64,000 bases of DNA from Dromiciops gliroides (lineage: Eukaryota; Chordata; Mammalia; Microbiotheria; Microbiotheriidae): positions 3,312,223 to 3,376,222 of the forward strand of contig NC_057866.1 of the NCBI RefSeq assembly GCF_019393635.1, written 5' to 3'. The notes under the pieces are model-generated. The model searched no databases and had not been told where the DNA came from. It was given only the letters and a program-made list of their open reading frames with translations. A program made the translations under genes and the position numbers. This document shows, piece after piece, positions 10,945-25,900 of this stretch; positions within the stretch are counted from its first letter, which is position 1; the number at the start of each line of letters is the position of its first letter.

Positions 10945-13900
10945 CTGCCAAGAGAAAGAGAGACCCTGAGCCTGCAGCCTCGCAGCTGGCCCACCAGCTC
11001 CCAACAAGCCTTGCTCCCCAGTAAACCTGGACTGAATGCATCAAACTACAGGAAGTCCCTCCAGAGTGACCCCCAAGAGAAGCACCAACAGCGTACGTGC
11101 AGGCGTGTGCGCGTTTGAAAGACGTGCTTTTAAAAAGGACTTCCTGGGGTAGATGCCAACAATTCCCAGTGCCTAGCATTCTTCCTCACTTTCACGGAGA
11201 AAGCTTAGACTGGCAAAAGAGCCCAGGGGCTGATGGGAGAGCTTCTAAATGTGCCATGATACAGTGATAAAAAGTTAGAAAGCTGAGCTGTAAATCGATG
11301 CTTTAGGAGGAAGGCACCCCCCCACACCCCCCACGCTGAAAAGCAAACACATTCCCAAGACACTGACTGTTGAATGGTCCAAGGACTTTCATCCAAGGAC
11401 CCGATTCCTTGAGGGCAGAGAGCTTCCCGGAGACCTCAGACAGAGAGAAGGCCTGGGACAGCACACGCGCTAGGCCTGACTCGCGCCTACGGTCGGAGGC
11501 CGAGCTTCCCAGGGCCTTTGGCACCACTGGAGTAGGACAAGGAACAACTTGGGTCCCCTCCCCAGGAGCCAAGCTAGAGCTTTGAGAATCCCAGGTGGCT
11601 CCCAAGGCTGCTACTCACCATGGAAAAAGCCCACCAAGCTTCCCCTGGGCAGCAAGACTTCTGGCCTATCTGGGCCCCAACAGCAGGACGGGGCCATAGC
11701 CCCCATCGGTCACCCCTGACCCTGCTACCTGGGGCAGCTGGGAAGGAGTCTCATCAAGGACTCCAACACAGCTCACAGAGGACGACAGCTGTACGTGACC
11801 TGTTTGTTTCGATGACCTTTGAAACCTCTCTCAAAGGGCTGTAAAGCTAACCCTAACCTCCTCTGGAGCTGGTCTGAGCCCTGGGGTGACCGTGGGGCAC
11901 AGACTGTCATCACACATACAGCGGGGCCCATCCATCACCTAGAAGCCAGCTCCACTCTGAGCTGCTTTTGTAAATGCTCAAGAGCTACACAAACATGAAC
12001 GATGAACGAGGCTCATGAGCTACTTCTTTGTGCAGAGCATCAGATCTCTTCCTGACACCAGGCACTGGAATGGACTCGACCTTCCACAGAATCCTCGGAC
12101 AAGGGAGAGCCTGAGGCAGCTACAGGGAAAGGCTAATTAATGCAAGGCCAGTGGGTCAGGGAGAGAATTAAGAGCCCTGGCTAAAGACAATTCCACAGCA
12201 CTAGGAAATGATCCAAGCCTCTTGTCTAATCTACCTTGGCCCGTGTGCAAACAGGGCCACTGCCTCTAGGCGCTAGATGTCTCTAGTGACAAAAAAAACC
12301 TTGGCCAGATACTTCATTCTGGGGCAGCTAGGTGGCATAGTGGGTATAGCACTGGCCCTAGAGTCAGGAGGCCTAGAGTTCAAATCTGGTCTCAGATACT
12401 GGACACATACTAGTTGTGTGACCCGGGACAAAAGTCACTTAACCCCAATTGCCTGGAAAAACAAAACCTTACTTCTACCCCAAAAGTGATTCTCACTGCT
12501 TCTCTTGTCAATCTGATATTGGAAACTTATTTTTCAGTTACTCATGGGTAGACAGGGAGTCTCCTAAGAGAAGTCTCTTCCAATTCTGACTTGATGCAAT
12601 AACTAAGCAACTGGAAGCTTTGTGAAAGGCTTCGGGGCAGCTAGGTGGCGCAGTGGATAGAGCACCGGCCCTGGAGTCAGGAGTACCTGGGTTCAAATCC
12701 AGCCTCAGACACTTAACACTTACTAGCTGTGTGACCCTGGGCAAGTCACTTAACCCCAATTGCCTCACTAAAAAAAAAAAAAAAAAAAAAGGCTTCTGCT
12801 TTCTTTGAGGGCCAGCTAGATCAACATGTCTCCAAATGGCTCAATAGATCCCTTGAGAAGAGGGAAAGCTTGCAGGGAGAATAGGCCAACAGCTACGGTG
12901 GCTCATCACAGATGCTGACACTACCAGACCAACATTAAATAAAGAGTGGCATTCTGAGGCAACATTAGTAGATGCTTCCAACTTGGACAGTAAACTGCTA
13001 GTATGGGGGGGGGGGGGGGGGTGTCAGATGTAATGATCTTAATCCCATTCACAGCCTAACTTAAACAACTGAACACTTCTGCCTTTAGCACAATGCACCA
13101 GGCTCAGAACATACCTGAAGGCTCTGTCAAAGGCCAGTGCCACCCTACTGACTGACCCCTCCACATCACAGACTCTGCCCAATAAGGTTCCAACAGTTTT
13201 CTGGAACTACAGGGAAACTGCAGAGAAAAGAGACCATCTGCTGCTGTGAAGGGCCAGTTGTGTAAAGCCTGGCCCCGCCTGATCTCCACAGGAGGGAGGT
13301 GAGTGTTTTTAAAAGCCAATCACTACAAGCAGGTACAAAGACTGACATGTCACGGCGCCCGTTAAAAAACTGACACAGGCCCACCTGAGAAAGGGCATGA
13401 GAACCTGCCTATCTTCCATGACAGTAATTACATGGCCTTAAGTATGTGCAGCTTGAAAGAAAAACCAACTGCTTCTCTCATCTCTAAGGTGAAGAGGTAA
13501 GAAGCTGCTGGGGAACCAGGCATAAAAAGCCCCAAACCAGCTTCCACGGGCCCTGACGTGACCATCAGCCCATTTCTGGTGTCCACAAGGAAAGTCTGCA
13601 AAGCAGGAACTGTGGCAGGTAGGGGATCCTAGGCCAGAAAATGAGGGTCACTTTGTGGCGTGAAGCTATCCCAGTAAGAAGCATCTCAAGCAAACATGGT
13701 GTGGACCCGTCTTCCCAACCAAGCCAGGTTAATCACCAAGGCGACCTTCTCACCCGCAGCCTCTATTCATGCTCTACAAAATGGGTTTCATGGGGTTTAA
13801 AATGGTTAATTTGCTGCAAAAGAATTTGCTTTAGAGAGTTTTTTTTAAATACTTTGTTTTCTAGAGAAGTTTATGAAAAATCCAAAGCAAAATCTGTCTT

Positions 13901-16900
13901 CATAGTAAGTCAAATCATTTTTCTGTTGGAAAAGACAAGAGTTTAACCAAGTCCTAGATGAGCCCCATTTAATTATCCGCTCTTCAAATATGACAAAACA
14001 GGGTTTAATTCTAGAGCTGCTGCTTTCGACAGTCTGTTGATATAACTTGGATCTTATTAAATAAGAAGGTTGGCTTGGTGTAAGACCAACATTGGCAAGT
14101 GCTCATTCAGGTAGGGGGCCTTTGCTTTCCCAGGGGAGCCCTTTTGTGATGACCCGGCCTTCTCGAGAATCCAGAACAGGGGTAGTAGTTTCCTAAAGTG
14201 CTCCCAGGAACTCTGACTACCAGCTCTCCTTCCCTCTGTGCCCACACCCACCCTCACCCTGGGCCTCAGGCTCTCATGTATCGTGCTGATGCAGGAAGTG
14301 CTTCCCCTCCCACTTGCATCCTTATAGTAACTTACTCTAAGCTACGTCCAGCTTGGAGCATCCTGAGCACAGCTGGGTGTTGGCACCCAGAGAGCTCCAG
14401 AGGGCTCCACAGCTCCAATGGTTACCTGGCTGCCAGAGGGTCCCTCATGGACAGCCTGGCTGGATCAGTCTAATTCAGTGAACGTTCTCTCGCTCATTCA
14501 GGTCCCTTTTCTAATCACAAAATTCTTCACAAACTTCACAGTAGAACACCCGACGGGTGCTCGACTGAAACCTACATACACTGGGTGCCTTCTTGGAAAG
14601 AATGTGTCTTTGCCTCCCTTGCTTTATGTTTCTCCGGGCTGACTTCTCTACATGCACGTCCTAGATGTCTTTCTTGACATCTCTTCCTGACACACTCAAG
14701 AACAAAATCAAATTCCATTCTCCTGATTCCCAAAGGGTGCCCGGGGGCCCACCGCGGCCTCAGGTCAGGCCAGGCAGTCAGAGGGCAGCTCCCCAGCTTG
14801 AGCAGCTTGGTCAGAAGGCTGGGCTGTAGGACCCAGGAGCCCGAGGGCGTCCAGCTTAGTACAGTTCAGTGGCCAAGTGTCAAATGCCACACTGCAGAGG
14901 TTCCTCCTACAGACACAATCCTCAGGAACCCAGCTCTAGACCGACTGTGTTCTATTGTCTGTGGTGGCTTCACTCTCTTTTGAATCAATAAGTCAACAAC
15001 CCCACATTGTATTGGCTACAGAACATCAGCTTTCAAGTTAGGTATGAATGGAATTCCACCTTACCTATGATATGAATGATAAACAGACAAAAATTACACC
15101 TAAATGGGGAAAAAAAAATTGAAAGGAACCGTCAGCATGAAAGACAATGAAATGTGTAAAATCATACAGGAGGAAAACAACCACAATTTCTGGAGATACT
15201 TGGCCACTTGAGCACGCCAGATCTGCACCCTTAGCACACCAAGTCCTCATCTCTCAGAGAACACCACCTAAAACTGAGTTATGCTGTCCCAGCTTACGGC
15301 CTTTTCCTCACCCAGAGCTTTTCTGTCCCTTAGAAAAAGAGGTGCCTGTAAAGGTCCGTCTTTACTGTGCCAAGAGCCCAAAGAACCAACAGCCCCTTTC
15401 TTTCCCCAGGAGGGTGCATCCATCCCTGCGCTGGCCAAGGCTGGCTCCCCTGCCCAGACTCGCTCCACGTCAGGCTTCCCTTCCCTTTACCCGACTGACT
15501 TCATAAGGCGGGCAGTACTTGGGCCCCTGGTAAGAGGTGGGGAGAGGGGGGCTCTTCCAAAAGATGCCTAAGATTGGAAGCAAAGGGGAGTATAACTATG
15601 GCAGGGCAGTACAAGAGAAGAGAGGGAGAGCCCCAAGGAGCTGCCCTGGCAGCAGCCCCACCAGCACCTACCTATACCCAGAGTGTATCTGGGGGCATAC
15701 AGAGAACCAAGCCAAAGAGTGGGACTGGCTGAAAGAAAAAACGCAGCTCTGACTCTCTTCTGTGTGGGCCGAGGACGCCAATAGGGACAGCCCCGACTGC
15801 AAAGCAACCCAAGAGTACTTCCGATAACGGGTTTACTTTGTATCCACGTCACCAAAATGGACGTTTACCTGCTGTTCTGCATTGTCTGGCTAAGTGCTTC
15901 ACATGCGCTGGGCTTGCTTTCCCAATTAGCCTGTGAGCTTTGAGGGGAAGGAACATCACTCTAGGGCAGTGAGCATTTAGCACATGACAGGGATTCAACA
16001 AACAGGGCGTCACTGCCTGCCTGCCTGCCGGCTCGTTTTTTAAGAGGAGCATTTCTGTCGGTCTTCTCCTGGAGAACTATTTATGTGGCAAATTAAAAAA
16101 CAAAAATAAACCAAAACACCCCAACTTCCAATTTAAGCCCTTTCCTGACAACCCGGGCCTTCACTCATGAGCATGCACTGCGCACGGCTTAGTGCTAAAC
16201 AATCCAAGTTGGACTGGCTATTGCACTGGTTACTCGATATTTTCTTTTGCCTTCGGGGGTAGGGGGGTGGGGAAGAAGCACGACAGCCAGGGAATGCTAG
16301 ATTTCACGGCCCATCAGATTTTTCCCATGCAGGCAGCAAGTTGGTTAATTTATTGCCAGAGAATAATCAGCCAAAGAGCTGGGATTGCTTCATCTTTTGC
16401 TTAGAAAGTAGGGTGGAGAAGGATGGGCCTTAGTTTGGAAACATACGTGGCAGCATTAGGAATTCAGTCAGATCAAGGAAAATCCAAGTTTTTCCAAGAA
16501 TAATAATTATTCCAAAATTTCTTGTATTGAGGATTCACTGGTTTTCGTTAAACACTGAGTCCTATTTTAAAATGCTACGATTTCTAAAAACAAATACCCC
16601 AGTGTCTAATCTTTCTTTCCCAAAGAGGCACGAGCACCCAGATCACTATTTAAAATGGGGCCCAGGAGGGAGAGCTGCAAGGGGAGACCACTGAGGCGCT
16701 TGCCTTTTTAAAGGCAGTCCTTCGCCAGCCTCGTGCTGCAGAGAAGCTGAGGGCTAAGCACCGTAACGCCACCAGGCTGAGTGTGGAAGACCAAAACAGC
16801 AGGTCCGAGGGGTGGGGTCTAGAACTCTCTTGGGAAAAAGACCCAATCCAGAACCATCACCCAGAGGGTTCGGCTTTATTCATTCAGACCACTCACCTTA

Positions 16901-19900
16901 GGATCATTCTCTGTATCTTCATCTTCCTCTCCCTCCTCTTCACCCTCTAATTCCTGTGTGAACAAGACACAAGTCTAGTCAACAAGGGGGTTCCTTGTCG
17001 GCCCTGCCACACACTCCCAATAGGACACTAAGCGGGCCATGGCAAACACTCCACCCAGCACACACCCAAGAGTCCACACACAGAGAGGGTAAGCACATCT
17101 CCTCCAGGAGCCAGTGTCCAATTTTAAAGACTACCTATTCGAGGTGGAGGGTGTGAGACACATTAGTTGCTGGTGCAAATAAAAGCGTGCTCCAAACAAC
17201 AAATTCCAAGTGTTCACACCCCTGCCCCCCCCCCCCCCCGACAACCTAGAGCACCTCCCCCAAGGCACCACTGAACACATCTCACCTCTTCTTCCCCTTC
17301 CTCGCCTTCTTCAAACTGAAAAATGGAAAAACACCTTTAGATTTCTACAACAGAACAGCAACCTGGTCTCAAAGCCACCGTGGGTCAGTTGGTTCCCACT
17401 CTCCCAAAAGTGCCACAGGAAATCGTGCCTTGTACTCACTGGGGTAGCAAGGCGACCGTGCCACCCCTGGGGCTGCTGACCCACTGCTGAGAGAAGAGGA
17501 CAAAGCTCCCCATGGCTGACTGCAGCACAGCAGAGTCTGGCCTCTCCCCACTGGAAGGGCACTTCTGGCTAGAGACAGGAAGGTTCATGGGCAGGGGAGG
17601 CTGGAAAAGATCTTCATGGGTGGGTGATTTCCGTGTCTCTCAGTTCTCTGTAGGTCTGCTCTAAGCAAACCTACGCTTTATTGGACACCCTGGACAAGGC
17701 AAAGGCAAAAGCCGATTCTGCAGCTGTCAAGTGGAAATCTTTGCATAGAACGAGTCAGGCCTTTGGCACCCACCAGGCTGAAACACCAGCTTGTCTCAAA
17801 GCAATTTCTCCTGCACCCACTACATCACTTCACTGGGGAGGCTGAGGGTCCTCAGGAGGCCACACTCCGCAGACTGGGAGGAGAGATGGGGGCAGGAAGT
17901 GGGCCTGGGATTTCGGTCATATTAGGAGCTCTCAGGGCAGCACCTTCTCGGCACCCCACAACACTGAAAGGTTAAGTCACACGTGTAACAAATCCTTAAG
18001 GACATACATGTGACAAATCCTTTAGCTGTAGCCCGCACTGGCTGCGTGACAGCAGTATGCATGTACCTATGTGCGCGTGCACACACACACACATCCAGTA
18101 TCTTGGATAAACCAAGTGGAATCTGAAATCGAGTGACCTATCCTCAAATAACAACATGTAAGGTACCAGGACATCTTGAGGTCAAATCTTTTCGGGCCCT
18201 TAGGTGTCCTAATGTTTGGACGTCCCCTCCTCTAGAAAGCCTTCTCTGATGTTCAGCAAGTCTGCACCCACTCTCTTCTGTAAAGAGCCAATGCCCTTAT
18301 TTATTTATTTTTTTGGGTGAGGCAATTGGGGTTAAGTGATTTGCCCAGGGTCACTCAGCTAGTAAGTGTCAAGTGTCTAAGGCTGTATTTGAACTCAGGT
18401 CCTCCTGACTCCAGGACCAGTGCTTTATCCACTGTGCCACCTAGCTGCCCCGAGCCAATGCCCTTATAACAACTCACCTTCCTTTATGTCAGCTCTCTCC
18501 ACAGATATCCTGTCCCTCACTGCCCCACCCCTCAACTAGAACTAGCAGCTCCTTGAGGGTTGGCACCAGCCTTGGGGAGGATCTGAACTGCCCCTAATAC
18601 CCACCCCAAAGGCTCTGCTCACAAGAGACAACATCTGTGAAACAAAACGACCCCTTGTGCCAGATGGACACCCGCTCTGCAAAGGACTTTCAAGAGTCAG
18701 ATGGTGACTACAGGCTTTCCTGAGATGATTTTTAAGAACAGGTTCCTTTTGAGCACCTTAGCCTGGTATGACTGGCACAGACCTAAAGAAGCTGGGCTAG
18801 AGTGGCAATTCTCCCTGTCTAAGTTGGGGCAAGTCACAACCTCCAGGCTTCAGTGTCTTGTCTGTAAAAAAGGGGCTGGACAAGATAGTCTCCCAAGGCC
18901 CTTCCAGTTCTAAGCCTTTAGATCCCAAGACAATGAAGACAGGACTGGTGATGCAGGAACAAAAAAGCCAGGGTCAGACAGCTGGCCAAGGGAGGCCAAA
19001 GCTTCACAAGTGACAACTGGAGGTATGAACTACAGGGGTGAACTGCCCAAACAAGCTCCTCTTAAGAACAAGGGAAAAACGGAAATGCAAAACTTTTGCC
19101 AGTTCTGCTTTGGAATACCCAATCTTATTTCCCCAAATTTGAATCTGAATGCACCAGGGTTCCCAGTGGCTCTTGGGCCTGGCCAAGCTACCCAAAGGTT
19201 ACATATTAATGACCCCAAGAACACCTGCACACAAGAGAGTGCCCACAAACCCCTTCTTGTGTGGGAATTCAAACGGGGAAAAGTCCACTAGAGAATGAGG
19301 TCATTTTCACCCATATTTCTATTTTTTCCCAGCATACCAGGAAGTGAAGAGTTTTGCCAGATGTTTGTCCAAAGGAAAGCCAAACTAATAATGCTCTTTT
19401 TATCTCATCCTACATTAAATCGCATAAGCGGATAAAATCCCTCTAAGTGGGAAAGAAAACCCGACTAGGATTCAGCTCTGGTTTCTGCTCTGGGTCCTTC
19501 CATTGTCCAAGGTCACAAAGACAACTGAGCCATTTAAAAAAAACCCTCTGAGCCTTGGTTGACTCCTCCACCTCCAAAACTCTCTTCGACAGAAGCCAAC
19601 AGGCCCTTTGTGGTCTGCTCACACCCAAGCAGACACGACAGCGATCACTGACAAGATCTGACATACATACATACATACATTATCATCGTCCTCTATGGCT
19701 TCCCCAGTAAAATAAAGGACCGCACGGGGAACGATCCTCTCTCGGAAGAAGTGCCCGATTTCAAAATCTGAAGCTAATGTAAATTCTGAATCTTCATCCT
19801 GTGGGGAAAAGCTAAACAATTAAGTACCATAATCTCCTGTTTGGAATGGAGAAAAAAAACAAAACATTATCTATGACCATTGGCTTTAGAACAGATTAGG

Positions 19901-22900
19901 CAAAAAAGTAAAAATAAATAGGTATTTTTTTTTATTTTAATTTTTTTTAAAAAAGGATAGATTTAGGTAAATTTGGTCTGGTCACGAATTTCCATCGAGG
20001 GCCAGCTCCAAAAGCTACCAACGCTGACCACACACATAACAGAAGACCACTGTCTTGGCCTCCAACACCATCCATGACATTCGGGCCGTTTTCATTTTAA
20101 AATACTTGACTGTAATTGTTTCATAACATAAGAAAGTCCCTCCAAGGCTATTTAAAAAGTCAGTCAGCACTTCCACTAAAGGAACAGCGTGCCAGAGAAG
20201 AGATGCAGCCAAGAGCACTGGGCTCTTGGGTCCTGTGCCTCTAGGGCAAGGGTGGTCTCTGTTACTATGGGGGGGGGGGAACAGCACACACACGCAAATG
20301 CAGCACTAATTTGGGGTTAGTGTGAGGTATACCCCTCTCATTAGGGATTCGTTATAAATTAGTGTGAGTACTTAAGAACATGGAAATGTCTAATAGCAAT
20401 CTGAGAATAAATGAAGCTTTGAAACAGGAATCTTACCAGTGATTCTCCATCCCCAGATACTATAAAAATAAAGAAAAAATGCTGTTAATCTTTAAATACA
20501 GTATTTCTGTCATACTCTGCCCCCAGCCTGGTTGACTTAATGAGGAAGAAACATTTCACAACTCTAATCCATTTAATCTGCCCCGCCACCCCCTGGAAAT
20601 TACTAAGTTTTAACACTTCATGAAAGAGAGCTTCCCAATGATTTTTGAGACATGTCAGAGCAACCCCCAAAACATCAAAGCTCATCTGTTTCCCACCCAC
20701 CTAGCCCTCCCCTACCTTAACTTGGAGGAATGGGTCTGGACTTGATTTGGCCAGAAAATCATTCCCGGGGAATACAAGCTATCAGTGTGTCCATATGACG
20801 CAGGGTGCAGCGGGGGCACACTGCCTGATACACTCCCAATGGGCTCATCTAAATAATGAGTGAACAGGAAGTATTTCCACCTCAGCCTTACAGTGACACC
20901 AGGAATGGAACAAACCAGAAAATTAACCTTTCTGGGACCTGAGCATTCCCTGCTCATCATGGGGTTAGAAACCAGGACCTCATAAGACACCAGAGAGAAT
21001 TCTAAATAATGACCCTATGATTGGATCTTGGGCGCACTCTTGCATTCCGCTAAATGAGAAAAGGGTCTAAGTTAACCCTAACCCTGGGTACACCCCCTTC
21101 CTGGGCCAAATCTCAGAATCTGAGACAAGACACAGGCTATGGGGGGAGAGGAGCTGGGCAGGAGGCAAAGGCCTCATCTATGCCCTTGTTACATACCGAT
21201 GTCCCTGCTCCCAGGCCTGAGGAACAAGTGTCTCATGTGGAAGCAGCACTTAACTAGGCTAGACAGGGATTAAGCGCCTATGTGCGAGGCACTAGACTGA
21301 AAGCATCTGTGCTTTTAAAGCACTTCTCTTCCTCTGAGAGTGGCTCAGATCATGCAAAACAACTTCAAGGTGGGAAGGAATCAGAAGGGCCTCCTGGAGG
21401 AGGGAAGGCATCACAGGCAAGGGCACTGTCTATAAAAATCACGGGGGACTGGCTGGCAGAGAAGTCTGTCTAGGACAGACCACATGAAGGAGAGTGAATG
21501 AAGACTGGACAAGGAAGAGGGAGCCAGAAGGCAACAGGCTTTCCGTGCCCAACTGAAGGGCCTGTCTCTGTCATTGGGTCAGTACAAAAGGGATGCAGTC
21601 GGATCTCTGGGTGACAAAATCAGGATGAAGTGGAGAAAAGCGAGGACAAGAACAAGGAGAACAATCAGAGGGCTCTTTGGAGGATGTCCCAGGGAAAGAA
21701 GACAAATGGCTGAGGACCAAGGGCATGGACCTGAGAGGGGCTGGGACATAACTTGACAGCTACAGAAACAGGCATGGAAATGTTCTACATGGGACCTAGA
21801 ATGCTCTATTGCTAGAAACCTCTTCCCATTGCCCTGTACACCCCATATGCTTGATACATGACTCCAGAGATACTTCAGTGCTTCAGGACAGAGCAAAGAA
21901 GCCCGGATCAAACTCCCACTCGCTCTGTGGCATCCTGAACAAATTCTCTGAGCCTGTTTCCCCATCTGTAAAATGGGGGCCCAGAGCTCCTCTTGTCCTA
22001 GGAGGGGGCCCCAGAGGCTGCCTCATGTGGCTGGCCTGCCCATAGGCCCTCGGACTGCCCGGCCAGGGACAGAGCAAGTCCTTCCCAGAGTCCTCCCACC
22101 ACAGGCTTGTTGGCAACTTTTAAGTTCCAACAGCTCAGATTCCCAATCCCAAGTGAAACTTCTCCCAGGGGAGGGGCCTCCCCAGCTGACTGTGTGGCTC
22201 CTCGTGCTGGGCAGCAAAAGCTCAGCTCTGCTTCGATGGCAGTAACCCAAACACTTCTTTTTGTGATTGGTCCTTCCCAGGCAACACCCAACAGATGAAA
22301 AGCCCCACCCCGGGGGCCCCAACTTCCTGAGTCTATGACTAAGGGGGGGGAGGGGGGGAGAGAAATGATATGGGAGGTTGGCACTCCCGGGCACAAAATA
22401 TTGGGATCAGAGAGGAAGCTCTTCTCAAGGACACAAGTGTGTTGTCTTCCCCATTAGAAAAGTGATTCCCTCGACTCCAAAAGGCTCAGGATGGAAAATG
22501 CTCTCCACATCCAGAGAAAAAACTACAGAGTCTGAATGCGGATCAAAGTAGACCATTTTCATTGGTTTTTGGTGGGTTTTTTGCTTTGTTCTGATTTTTC
22601 TTTCGGAACATGACTAATGCGGAAATACGTTTAACCTGACCGTACTACACATAACCTATATAAGGTTGCTTGCCTGCTTGGGGAGGAGGTAAGGTAAGAA
22701 AATTTTCCAACTCAAAATCTTATAAAAAATGAATTTTGAAAACTGCCTTTACATGTAATCAGAAAAAATAAAATATTTACCCCCCCCAAAAAATGGAGTA
22801 TATGTTGATTTCATTAGAAAGAAAAAAGAAAGGTTGCTTCCCCAAGGACAGGGGGCTGTCTTGCTTTTCTATTTGTGGGAGTCAGCCCTTGGCTCAGCAG

Positions 22901-25900
22901 TAAGAAATCAGCAGATGCTCTGGTCATTCATTCAAACTCTCCTTTGATGTCGTTCATGACTCCCCCAGAGATCTGCAATAACCTCTGTGAGCTCCAAAAA
23001 GGGGCCCTTTTCCAGGCTGATGACTGATGCACTGCCAGGGCACCCCAAAATTGGTCACCTAATATTTTTACAAAGCTGGACCACTTCAAAAGCACAAGTG
23101 ACCTGCTTCAAAGAGGAAGAGAAGCCCAATCCCAGGGACTGCTGGGAAAGCACTCCTGTCCAAACCTCATCAGCTGTACAGAGTACAGCTGGGCTAGGCA
23201 CAGGCTACAGTGAAGGAGGTGCAGCCAGGCTGTTTCTAGAGCCACAACAATTAACCTACGTGAAAACAAAGGGCGAGTTCTCCAGTCTTTTTTATGCTGG
23301 CATCTTCAGAGTAAATCAGAAAGCACTTTTCCCATTATTTCTAATACAAAACTGATCATAACTACTTTAACAGAGAGCCAAGGACCACGTGATATCGGCC
23401 TTCTTAGTCTGTAACTGGATCAAAGCCACGCTGATCTACTTGTAAGATGACTTAGTCCACTACAGCCCACGTGAGGAGCAAAGGCCACAACACTGGCAGT
23501 GTGTGCTCAAACACAAATCCTGACGACATGGGGAGGCGATACCCTAGGGCAGGAAGGCTGACCTCTTCTTGGAGGAAGACATCATGTCCCAGAGCAAAGG
23601 CGACCACCCGACCACCCCACCCCCCAGCTGCCTGCCCAGCTGGGACCAGATTGCCCGTTCCAGCTTCCCTCCTCCAGAGAGGGCAGAGGGCAGGAGAGGT
23701 AGAAGGCACAGGAGCAGCTCCAAAAACTAGGTTCTAAAGAGCGCAGGAGTGAGAGCAGAGCATCTGGCATCTCTCTAGGTGACATTGGGAAGATCCCTTC
23801 ACACCGCTCTGGGCCTCGTTTGACAGCTGCCTGTAAAACAGGAGGGGAACTAGGGGCTGGCAAAGGCCTCCCTCCTTAACGATCTAAGAACAAGCAGAAA
23901 ACAAACCACAATGCCACAAGCGCTCCCTGAGTCTCCCTAGCTAGGACACGAATTTAAAGTCAATTGACAAAACTGCCTCATTTGAATCAAGATCTCAAGG
24001 CCATGTCATGGCTTACCTTTGATGGGGCTAAAGAAGTTAAAAAATGAATCATTGGGGACTTGCTTTGTGACTGTCCTCACGGTGCCGCGGCCCTTGTGTT
24101 TCTGCTTTTTCTTAATTGTCTTCACCGTGACATTCTTGCCCTTCTTCCACTCTATGGTACACCTGGAGGAGTAGAGCCAAATCACAAAGCCACGCCCCAT
24201 GAATCCAGGGCACAAAAGAGCTGACCCCAAGCCCTCCCCACTATCCCTCTAGCTCTGAAACCAGCCCAGAGGTTCCAGACCAAGGCCACTTTGATGCAAG
24301 AGGAAATACTGTTCCCTAAAATGTCTGTGAGTGGGTATGACAGAACAAGCCTAACAAACTCAAGCCAGAGAATGTTAGAGCCAAAATACCAAGGGATGCC
24401 CTGCCCCTTTGCCCAGGACAGTGGTTTTCCCAACAGACTGGAGCCGTCCTTGGGACACTATCAACGACATGAAAGAATCGTCCACATTTAGCACGTTTAT
24501 GTCACTTCATCCACCTGAATTCTGTGTAAATAAAACATGCAGGCAGGTTCACACCCATGTAGCCAACGTTTCCTCCCATCTGCTTTCTAGTAAGAGAGAA
24601 ATTCAGTCAAGAAAATGGAAAGTTCTCCAGAGATGGAGATGCCAGATGAACCCATCCTGCACATGGGACTCCTGCCGCCATCCTCTCCCCAGCTCCCTTC
24701 CTCAGGAGACCTTTCCTGAGATCCTCATGGAGACAGGAAGACCCTGGGCAAGTCAAGCGTAAAACAGGAAGACTAAGAGCACTAACCTCCTAAGGTTAGT
24801 GTGAAGATCCAACAAGATCATATTTGCAAAGTGTTTACCCCCAGCGCCAGGCACACAGGAAGTACTCGGAGAGAAATCAATGCTTGCTTCCTTCCCCGCT
24901 TTGTTGTGACCTCCCATCCCATAGAACAGAAGGTCCAGGAGGACCGGGCTGCCTCTGTCTCCCCAGTGCCCAGTCAGGACTTAGGAAACGCTAGCCCAAT
25001 GGGGGAGAGGATAAAAAAGCAAGCAGAATTCACTCCAGAAAACGGGGGGCTTCTTCTTACCCGTCACAGTCTACTATTTCAGGGCCTTCGAAGGAAAAGG
25101 GATCCGTCGTATCTGGCTCTGATTTCATCTTGTAAGTCTTTGTCAGGACAGAATTGGTAAAGTAGTCGTTGGGCTCAAAGTGGAACTCGAGCGAGAAAGA
25201 CTGGGGAGAGAAGAGGACAAGTCACCCAGAGATCTCGGCGGAAAGGCCGCTCCTCAGGTCCCGCAGGAGACCCCAGAACCCCACGGGAAAGGGCTCCCCG
25301 AGGGTCCCCAGCAAAGACGGTGCCGTCCCCCTCATTCCAGGGCAGCGTCCCCAGCTTTCCCATCTGCCACCTCCGTGTTCAGAAGTGGCTGCTGGGGGCA
25401 TCGGTTTTATTCGAATGAATCATTTATTTGGTTTGAGGGAGGGCTGTTTGTAGGGAAAGAAGGAAAGAGGAAGGATAGTGAGGAATGCCAACAAGAGAAA
25501 ACCATCAAGCAAACCTTCCAAGAAACGCACAGAAGTTCAGAGGGAGGGAGACATGAAGGGCACCCACTGAAATTGTAGTGGGTGGGCATGTGTGTATTGT
25601 AAAAAGCCGCATGGAACAGATTTGCATTGTCATACACAATTCTTTCCTCTTTGCATATGGAAATAGTCATGTTTGTTAAATTAATAACCAAAAGTATGAA
25701 AACATTTTACCAGAATTTTAAAGAGATTGCACACATATAAAGCACAGGATGAGAAAAGAGCCATTTAAGCAAGACAGCTAGCTGGCGCCACAGTGCATAA
25801 AGCACAGGGCCTGGACTCAAGGACCTGAGTTCAAATCTAGCCTCAGACACTAAAGCTGTGTGACTCTGGGTAAGCCATTTAACCCTGTTTGCCTCAGTTT

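Larger units (their letters stand above)
10945..16896 (-). other. NAP1L4: NAP1L4 last intron
   Basis: A 5.95-kb intron with two plus-strand SINEs (12321, 12634) and a poly-G run at 13005. No exon or RNA gene recognised in the rest. Confidence 0.6.
17316..24016 (-). other. NAP1L4: NAP1L4 introns 10-12 region
   Basis: Between the short exons at 19679-19798 and 20437-20459 this holds an L2 remnant split by a SINE, MIR pieces and an L1 3' UTR fragment. Nothing else is recognised. The small intron 16954-17285 is plain. Confidence 0.55.

Noticed and set aside
21070-21090. Telomere-like TAACCCTAACCC
   Set aside because: Only two units; far too short to be an interstitial telomere array.
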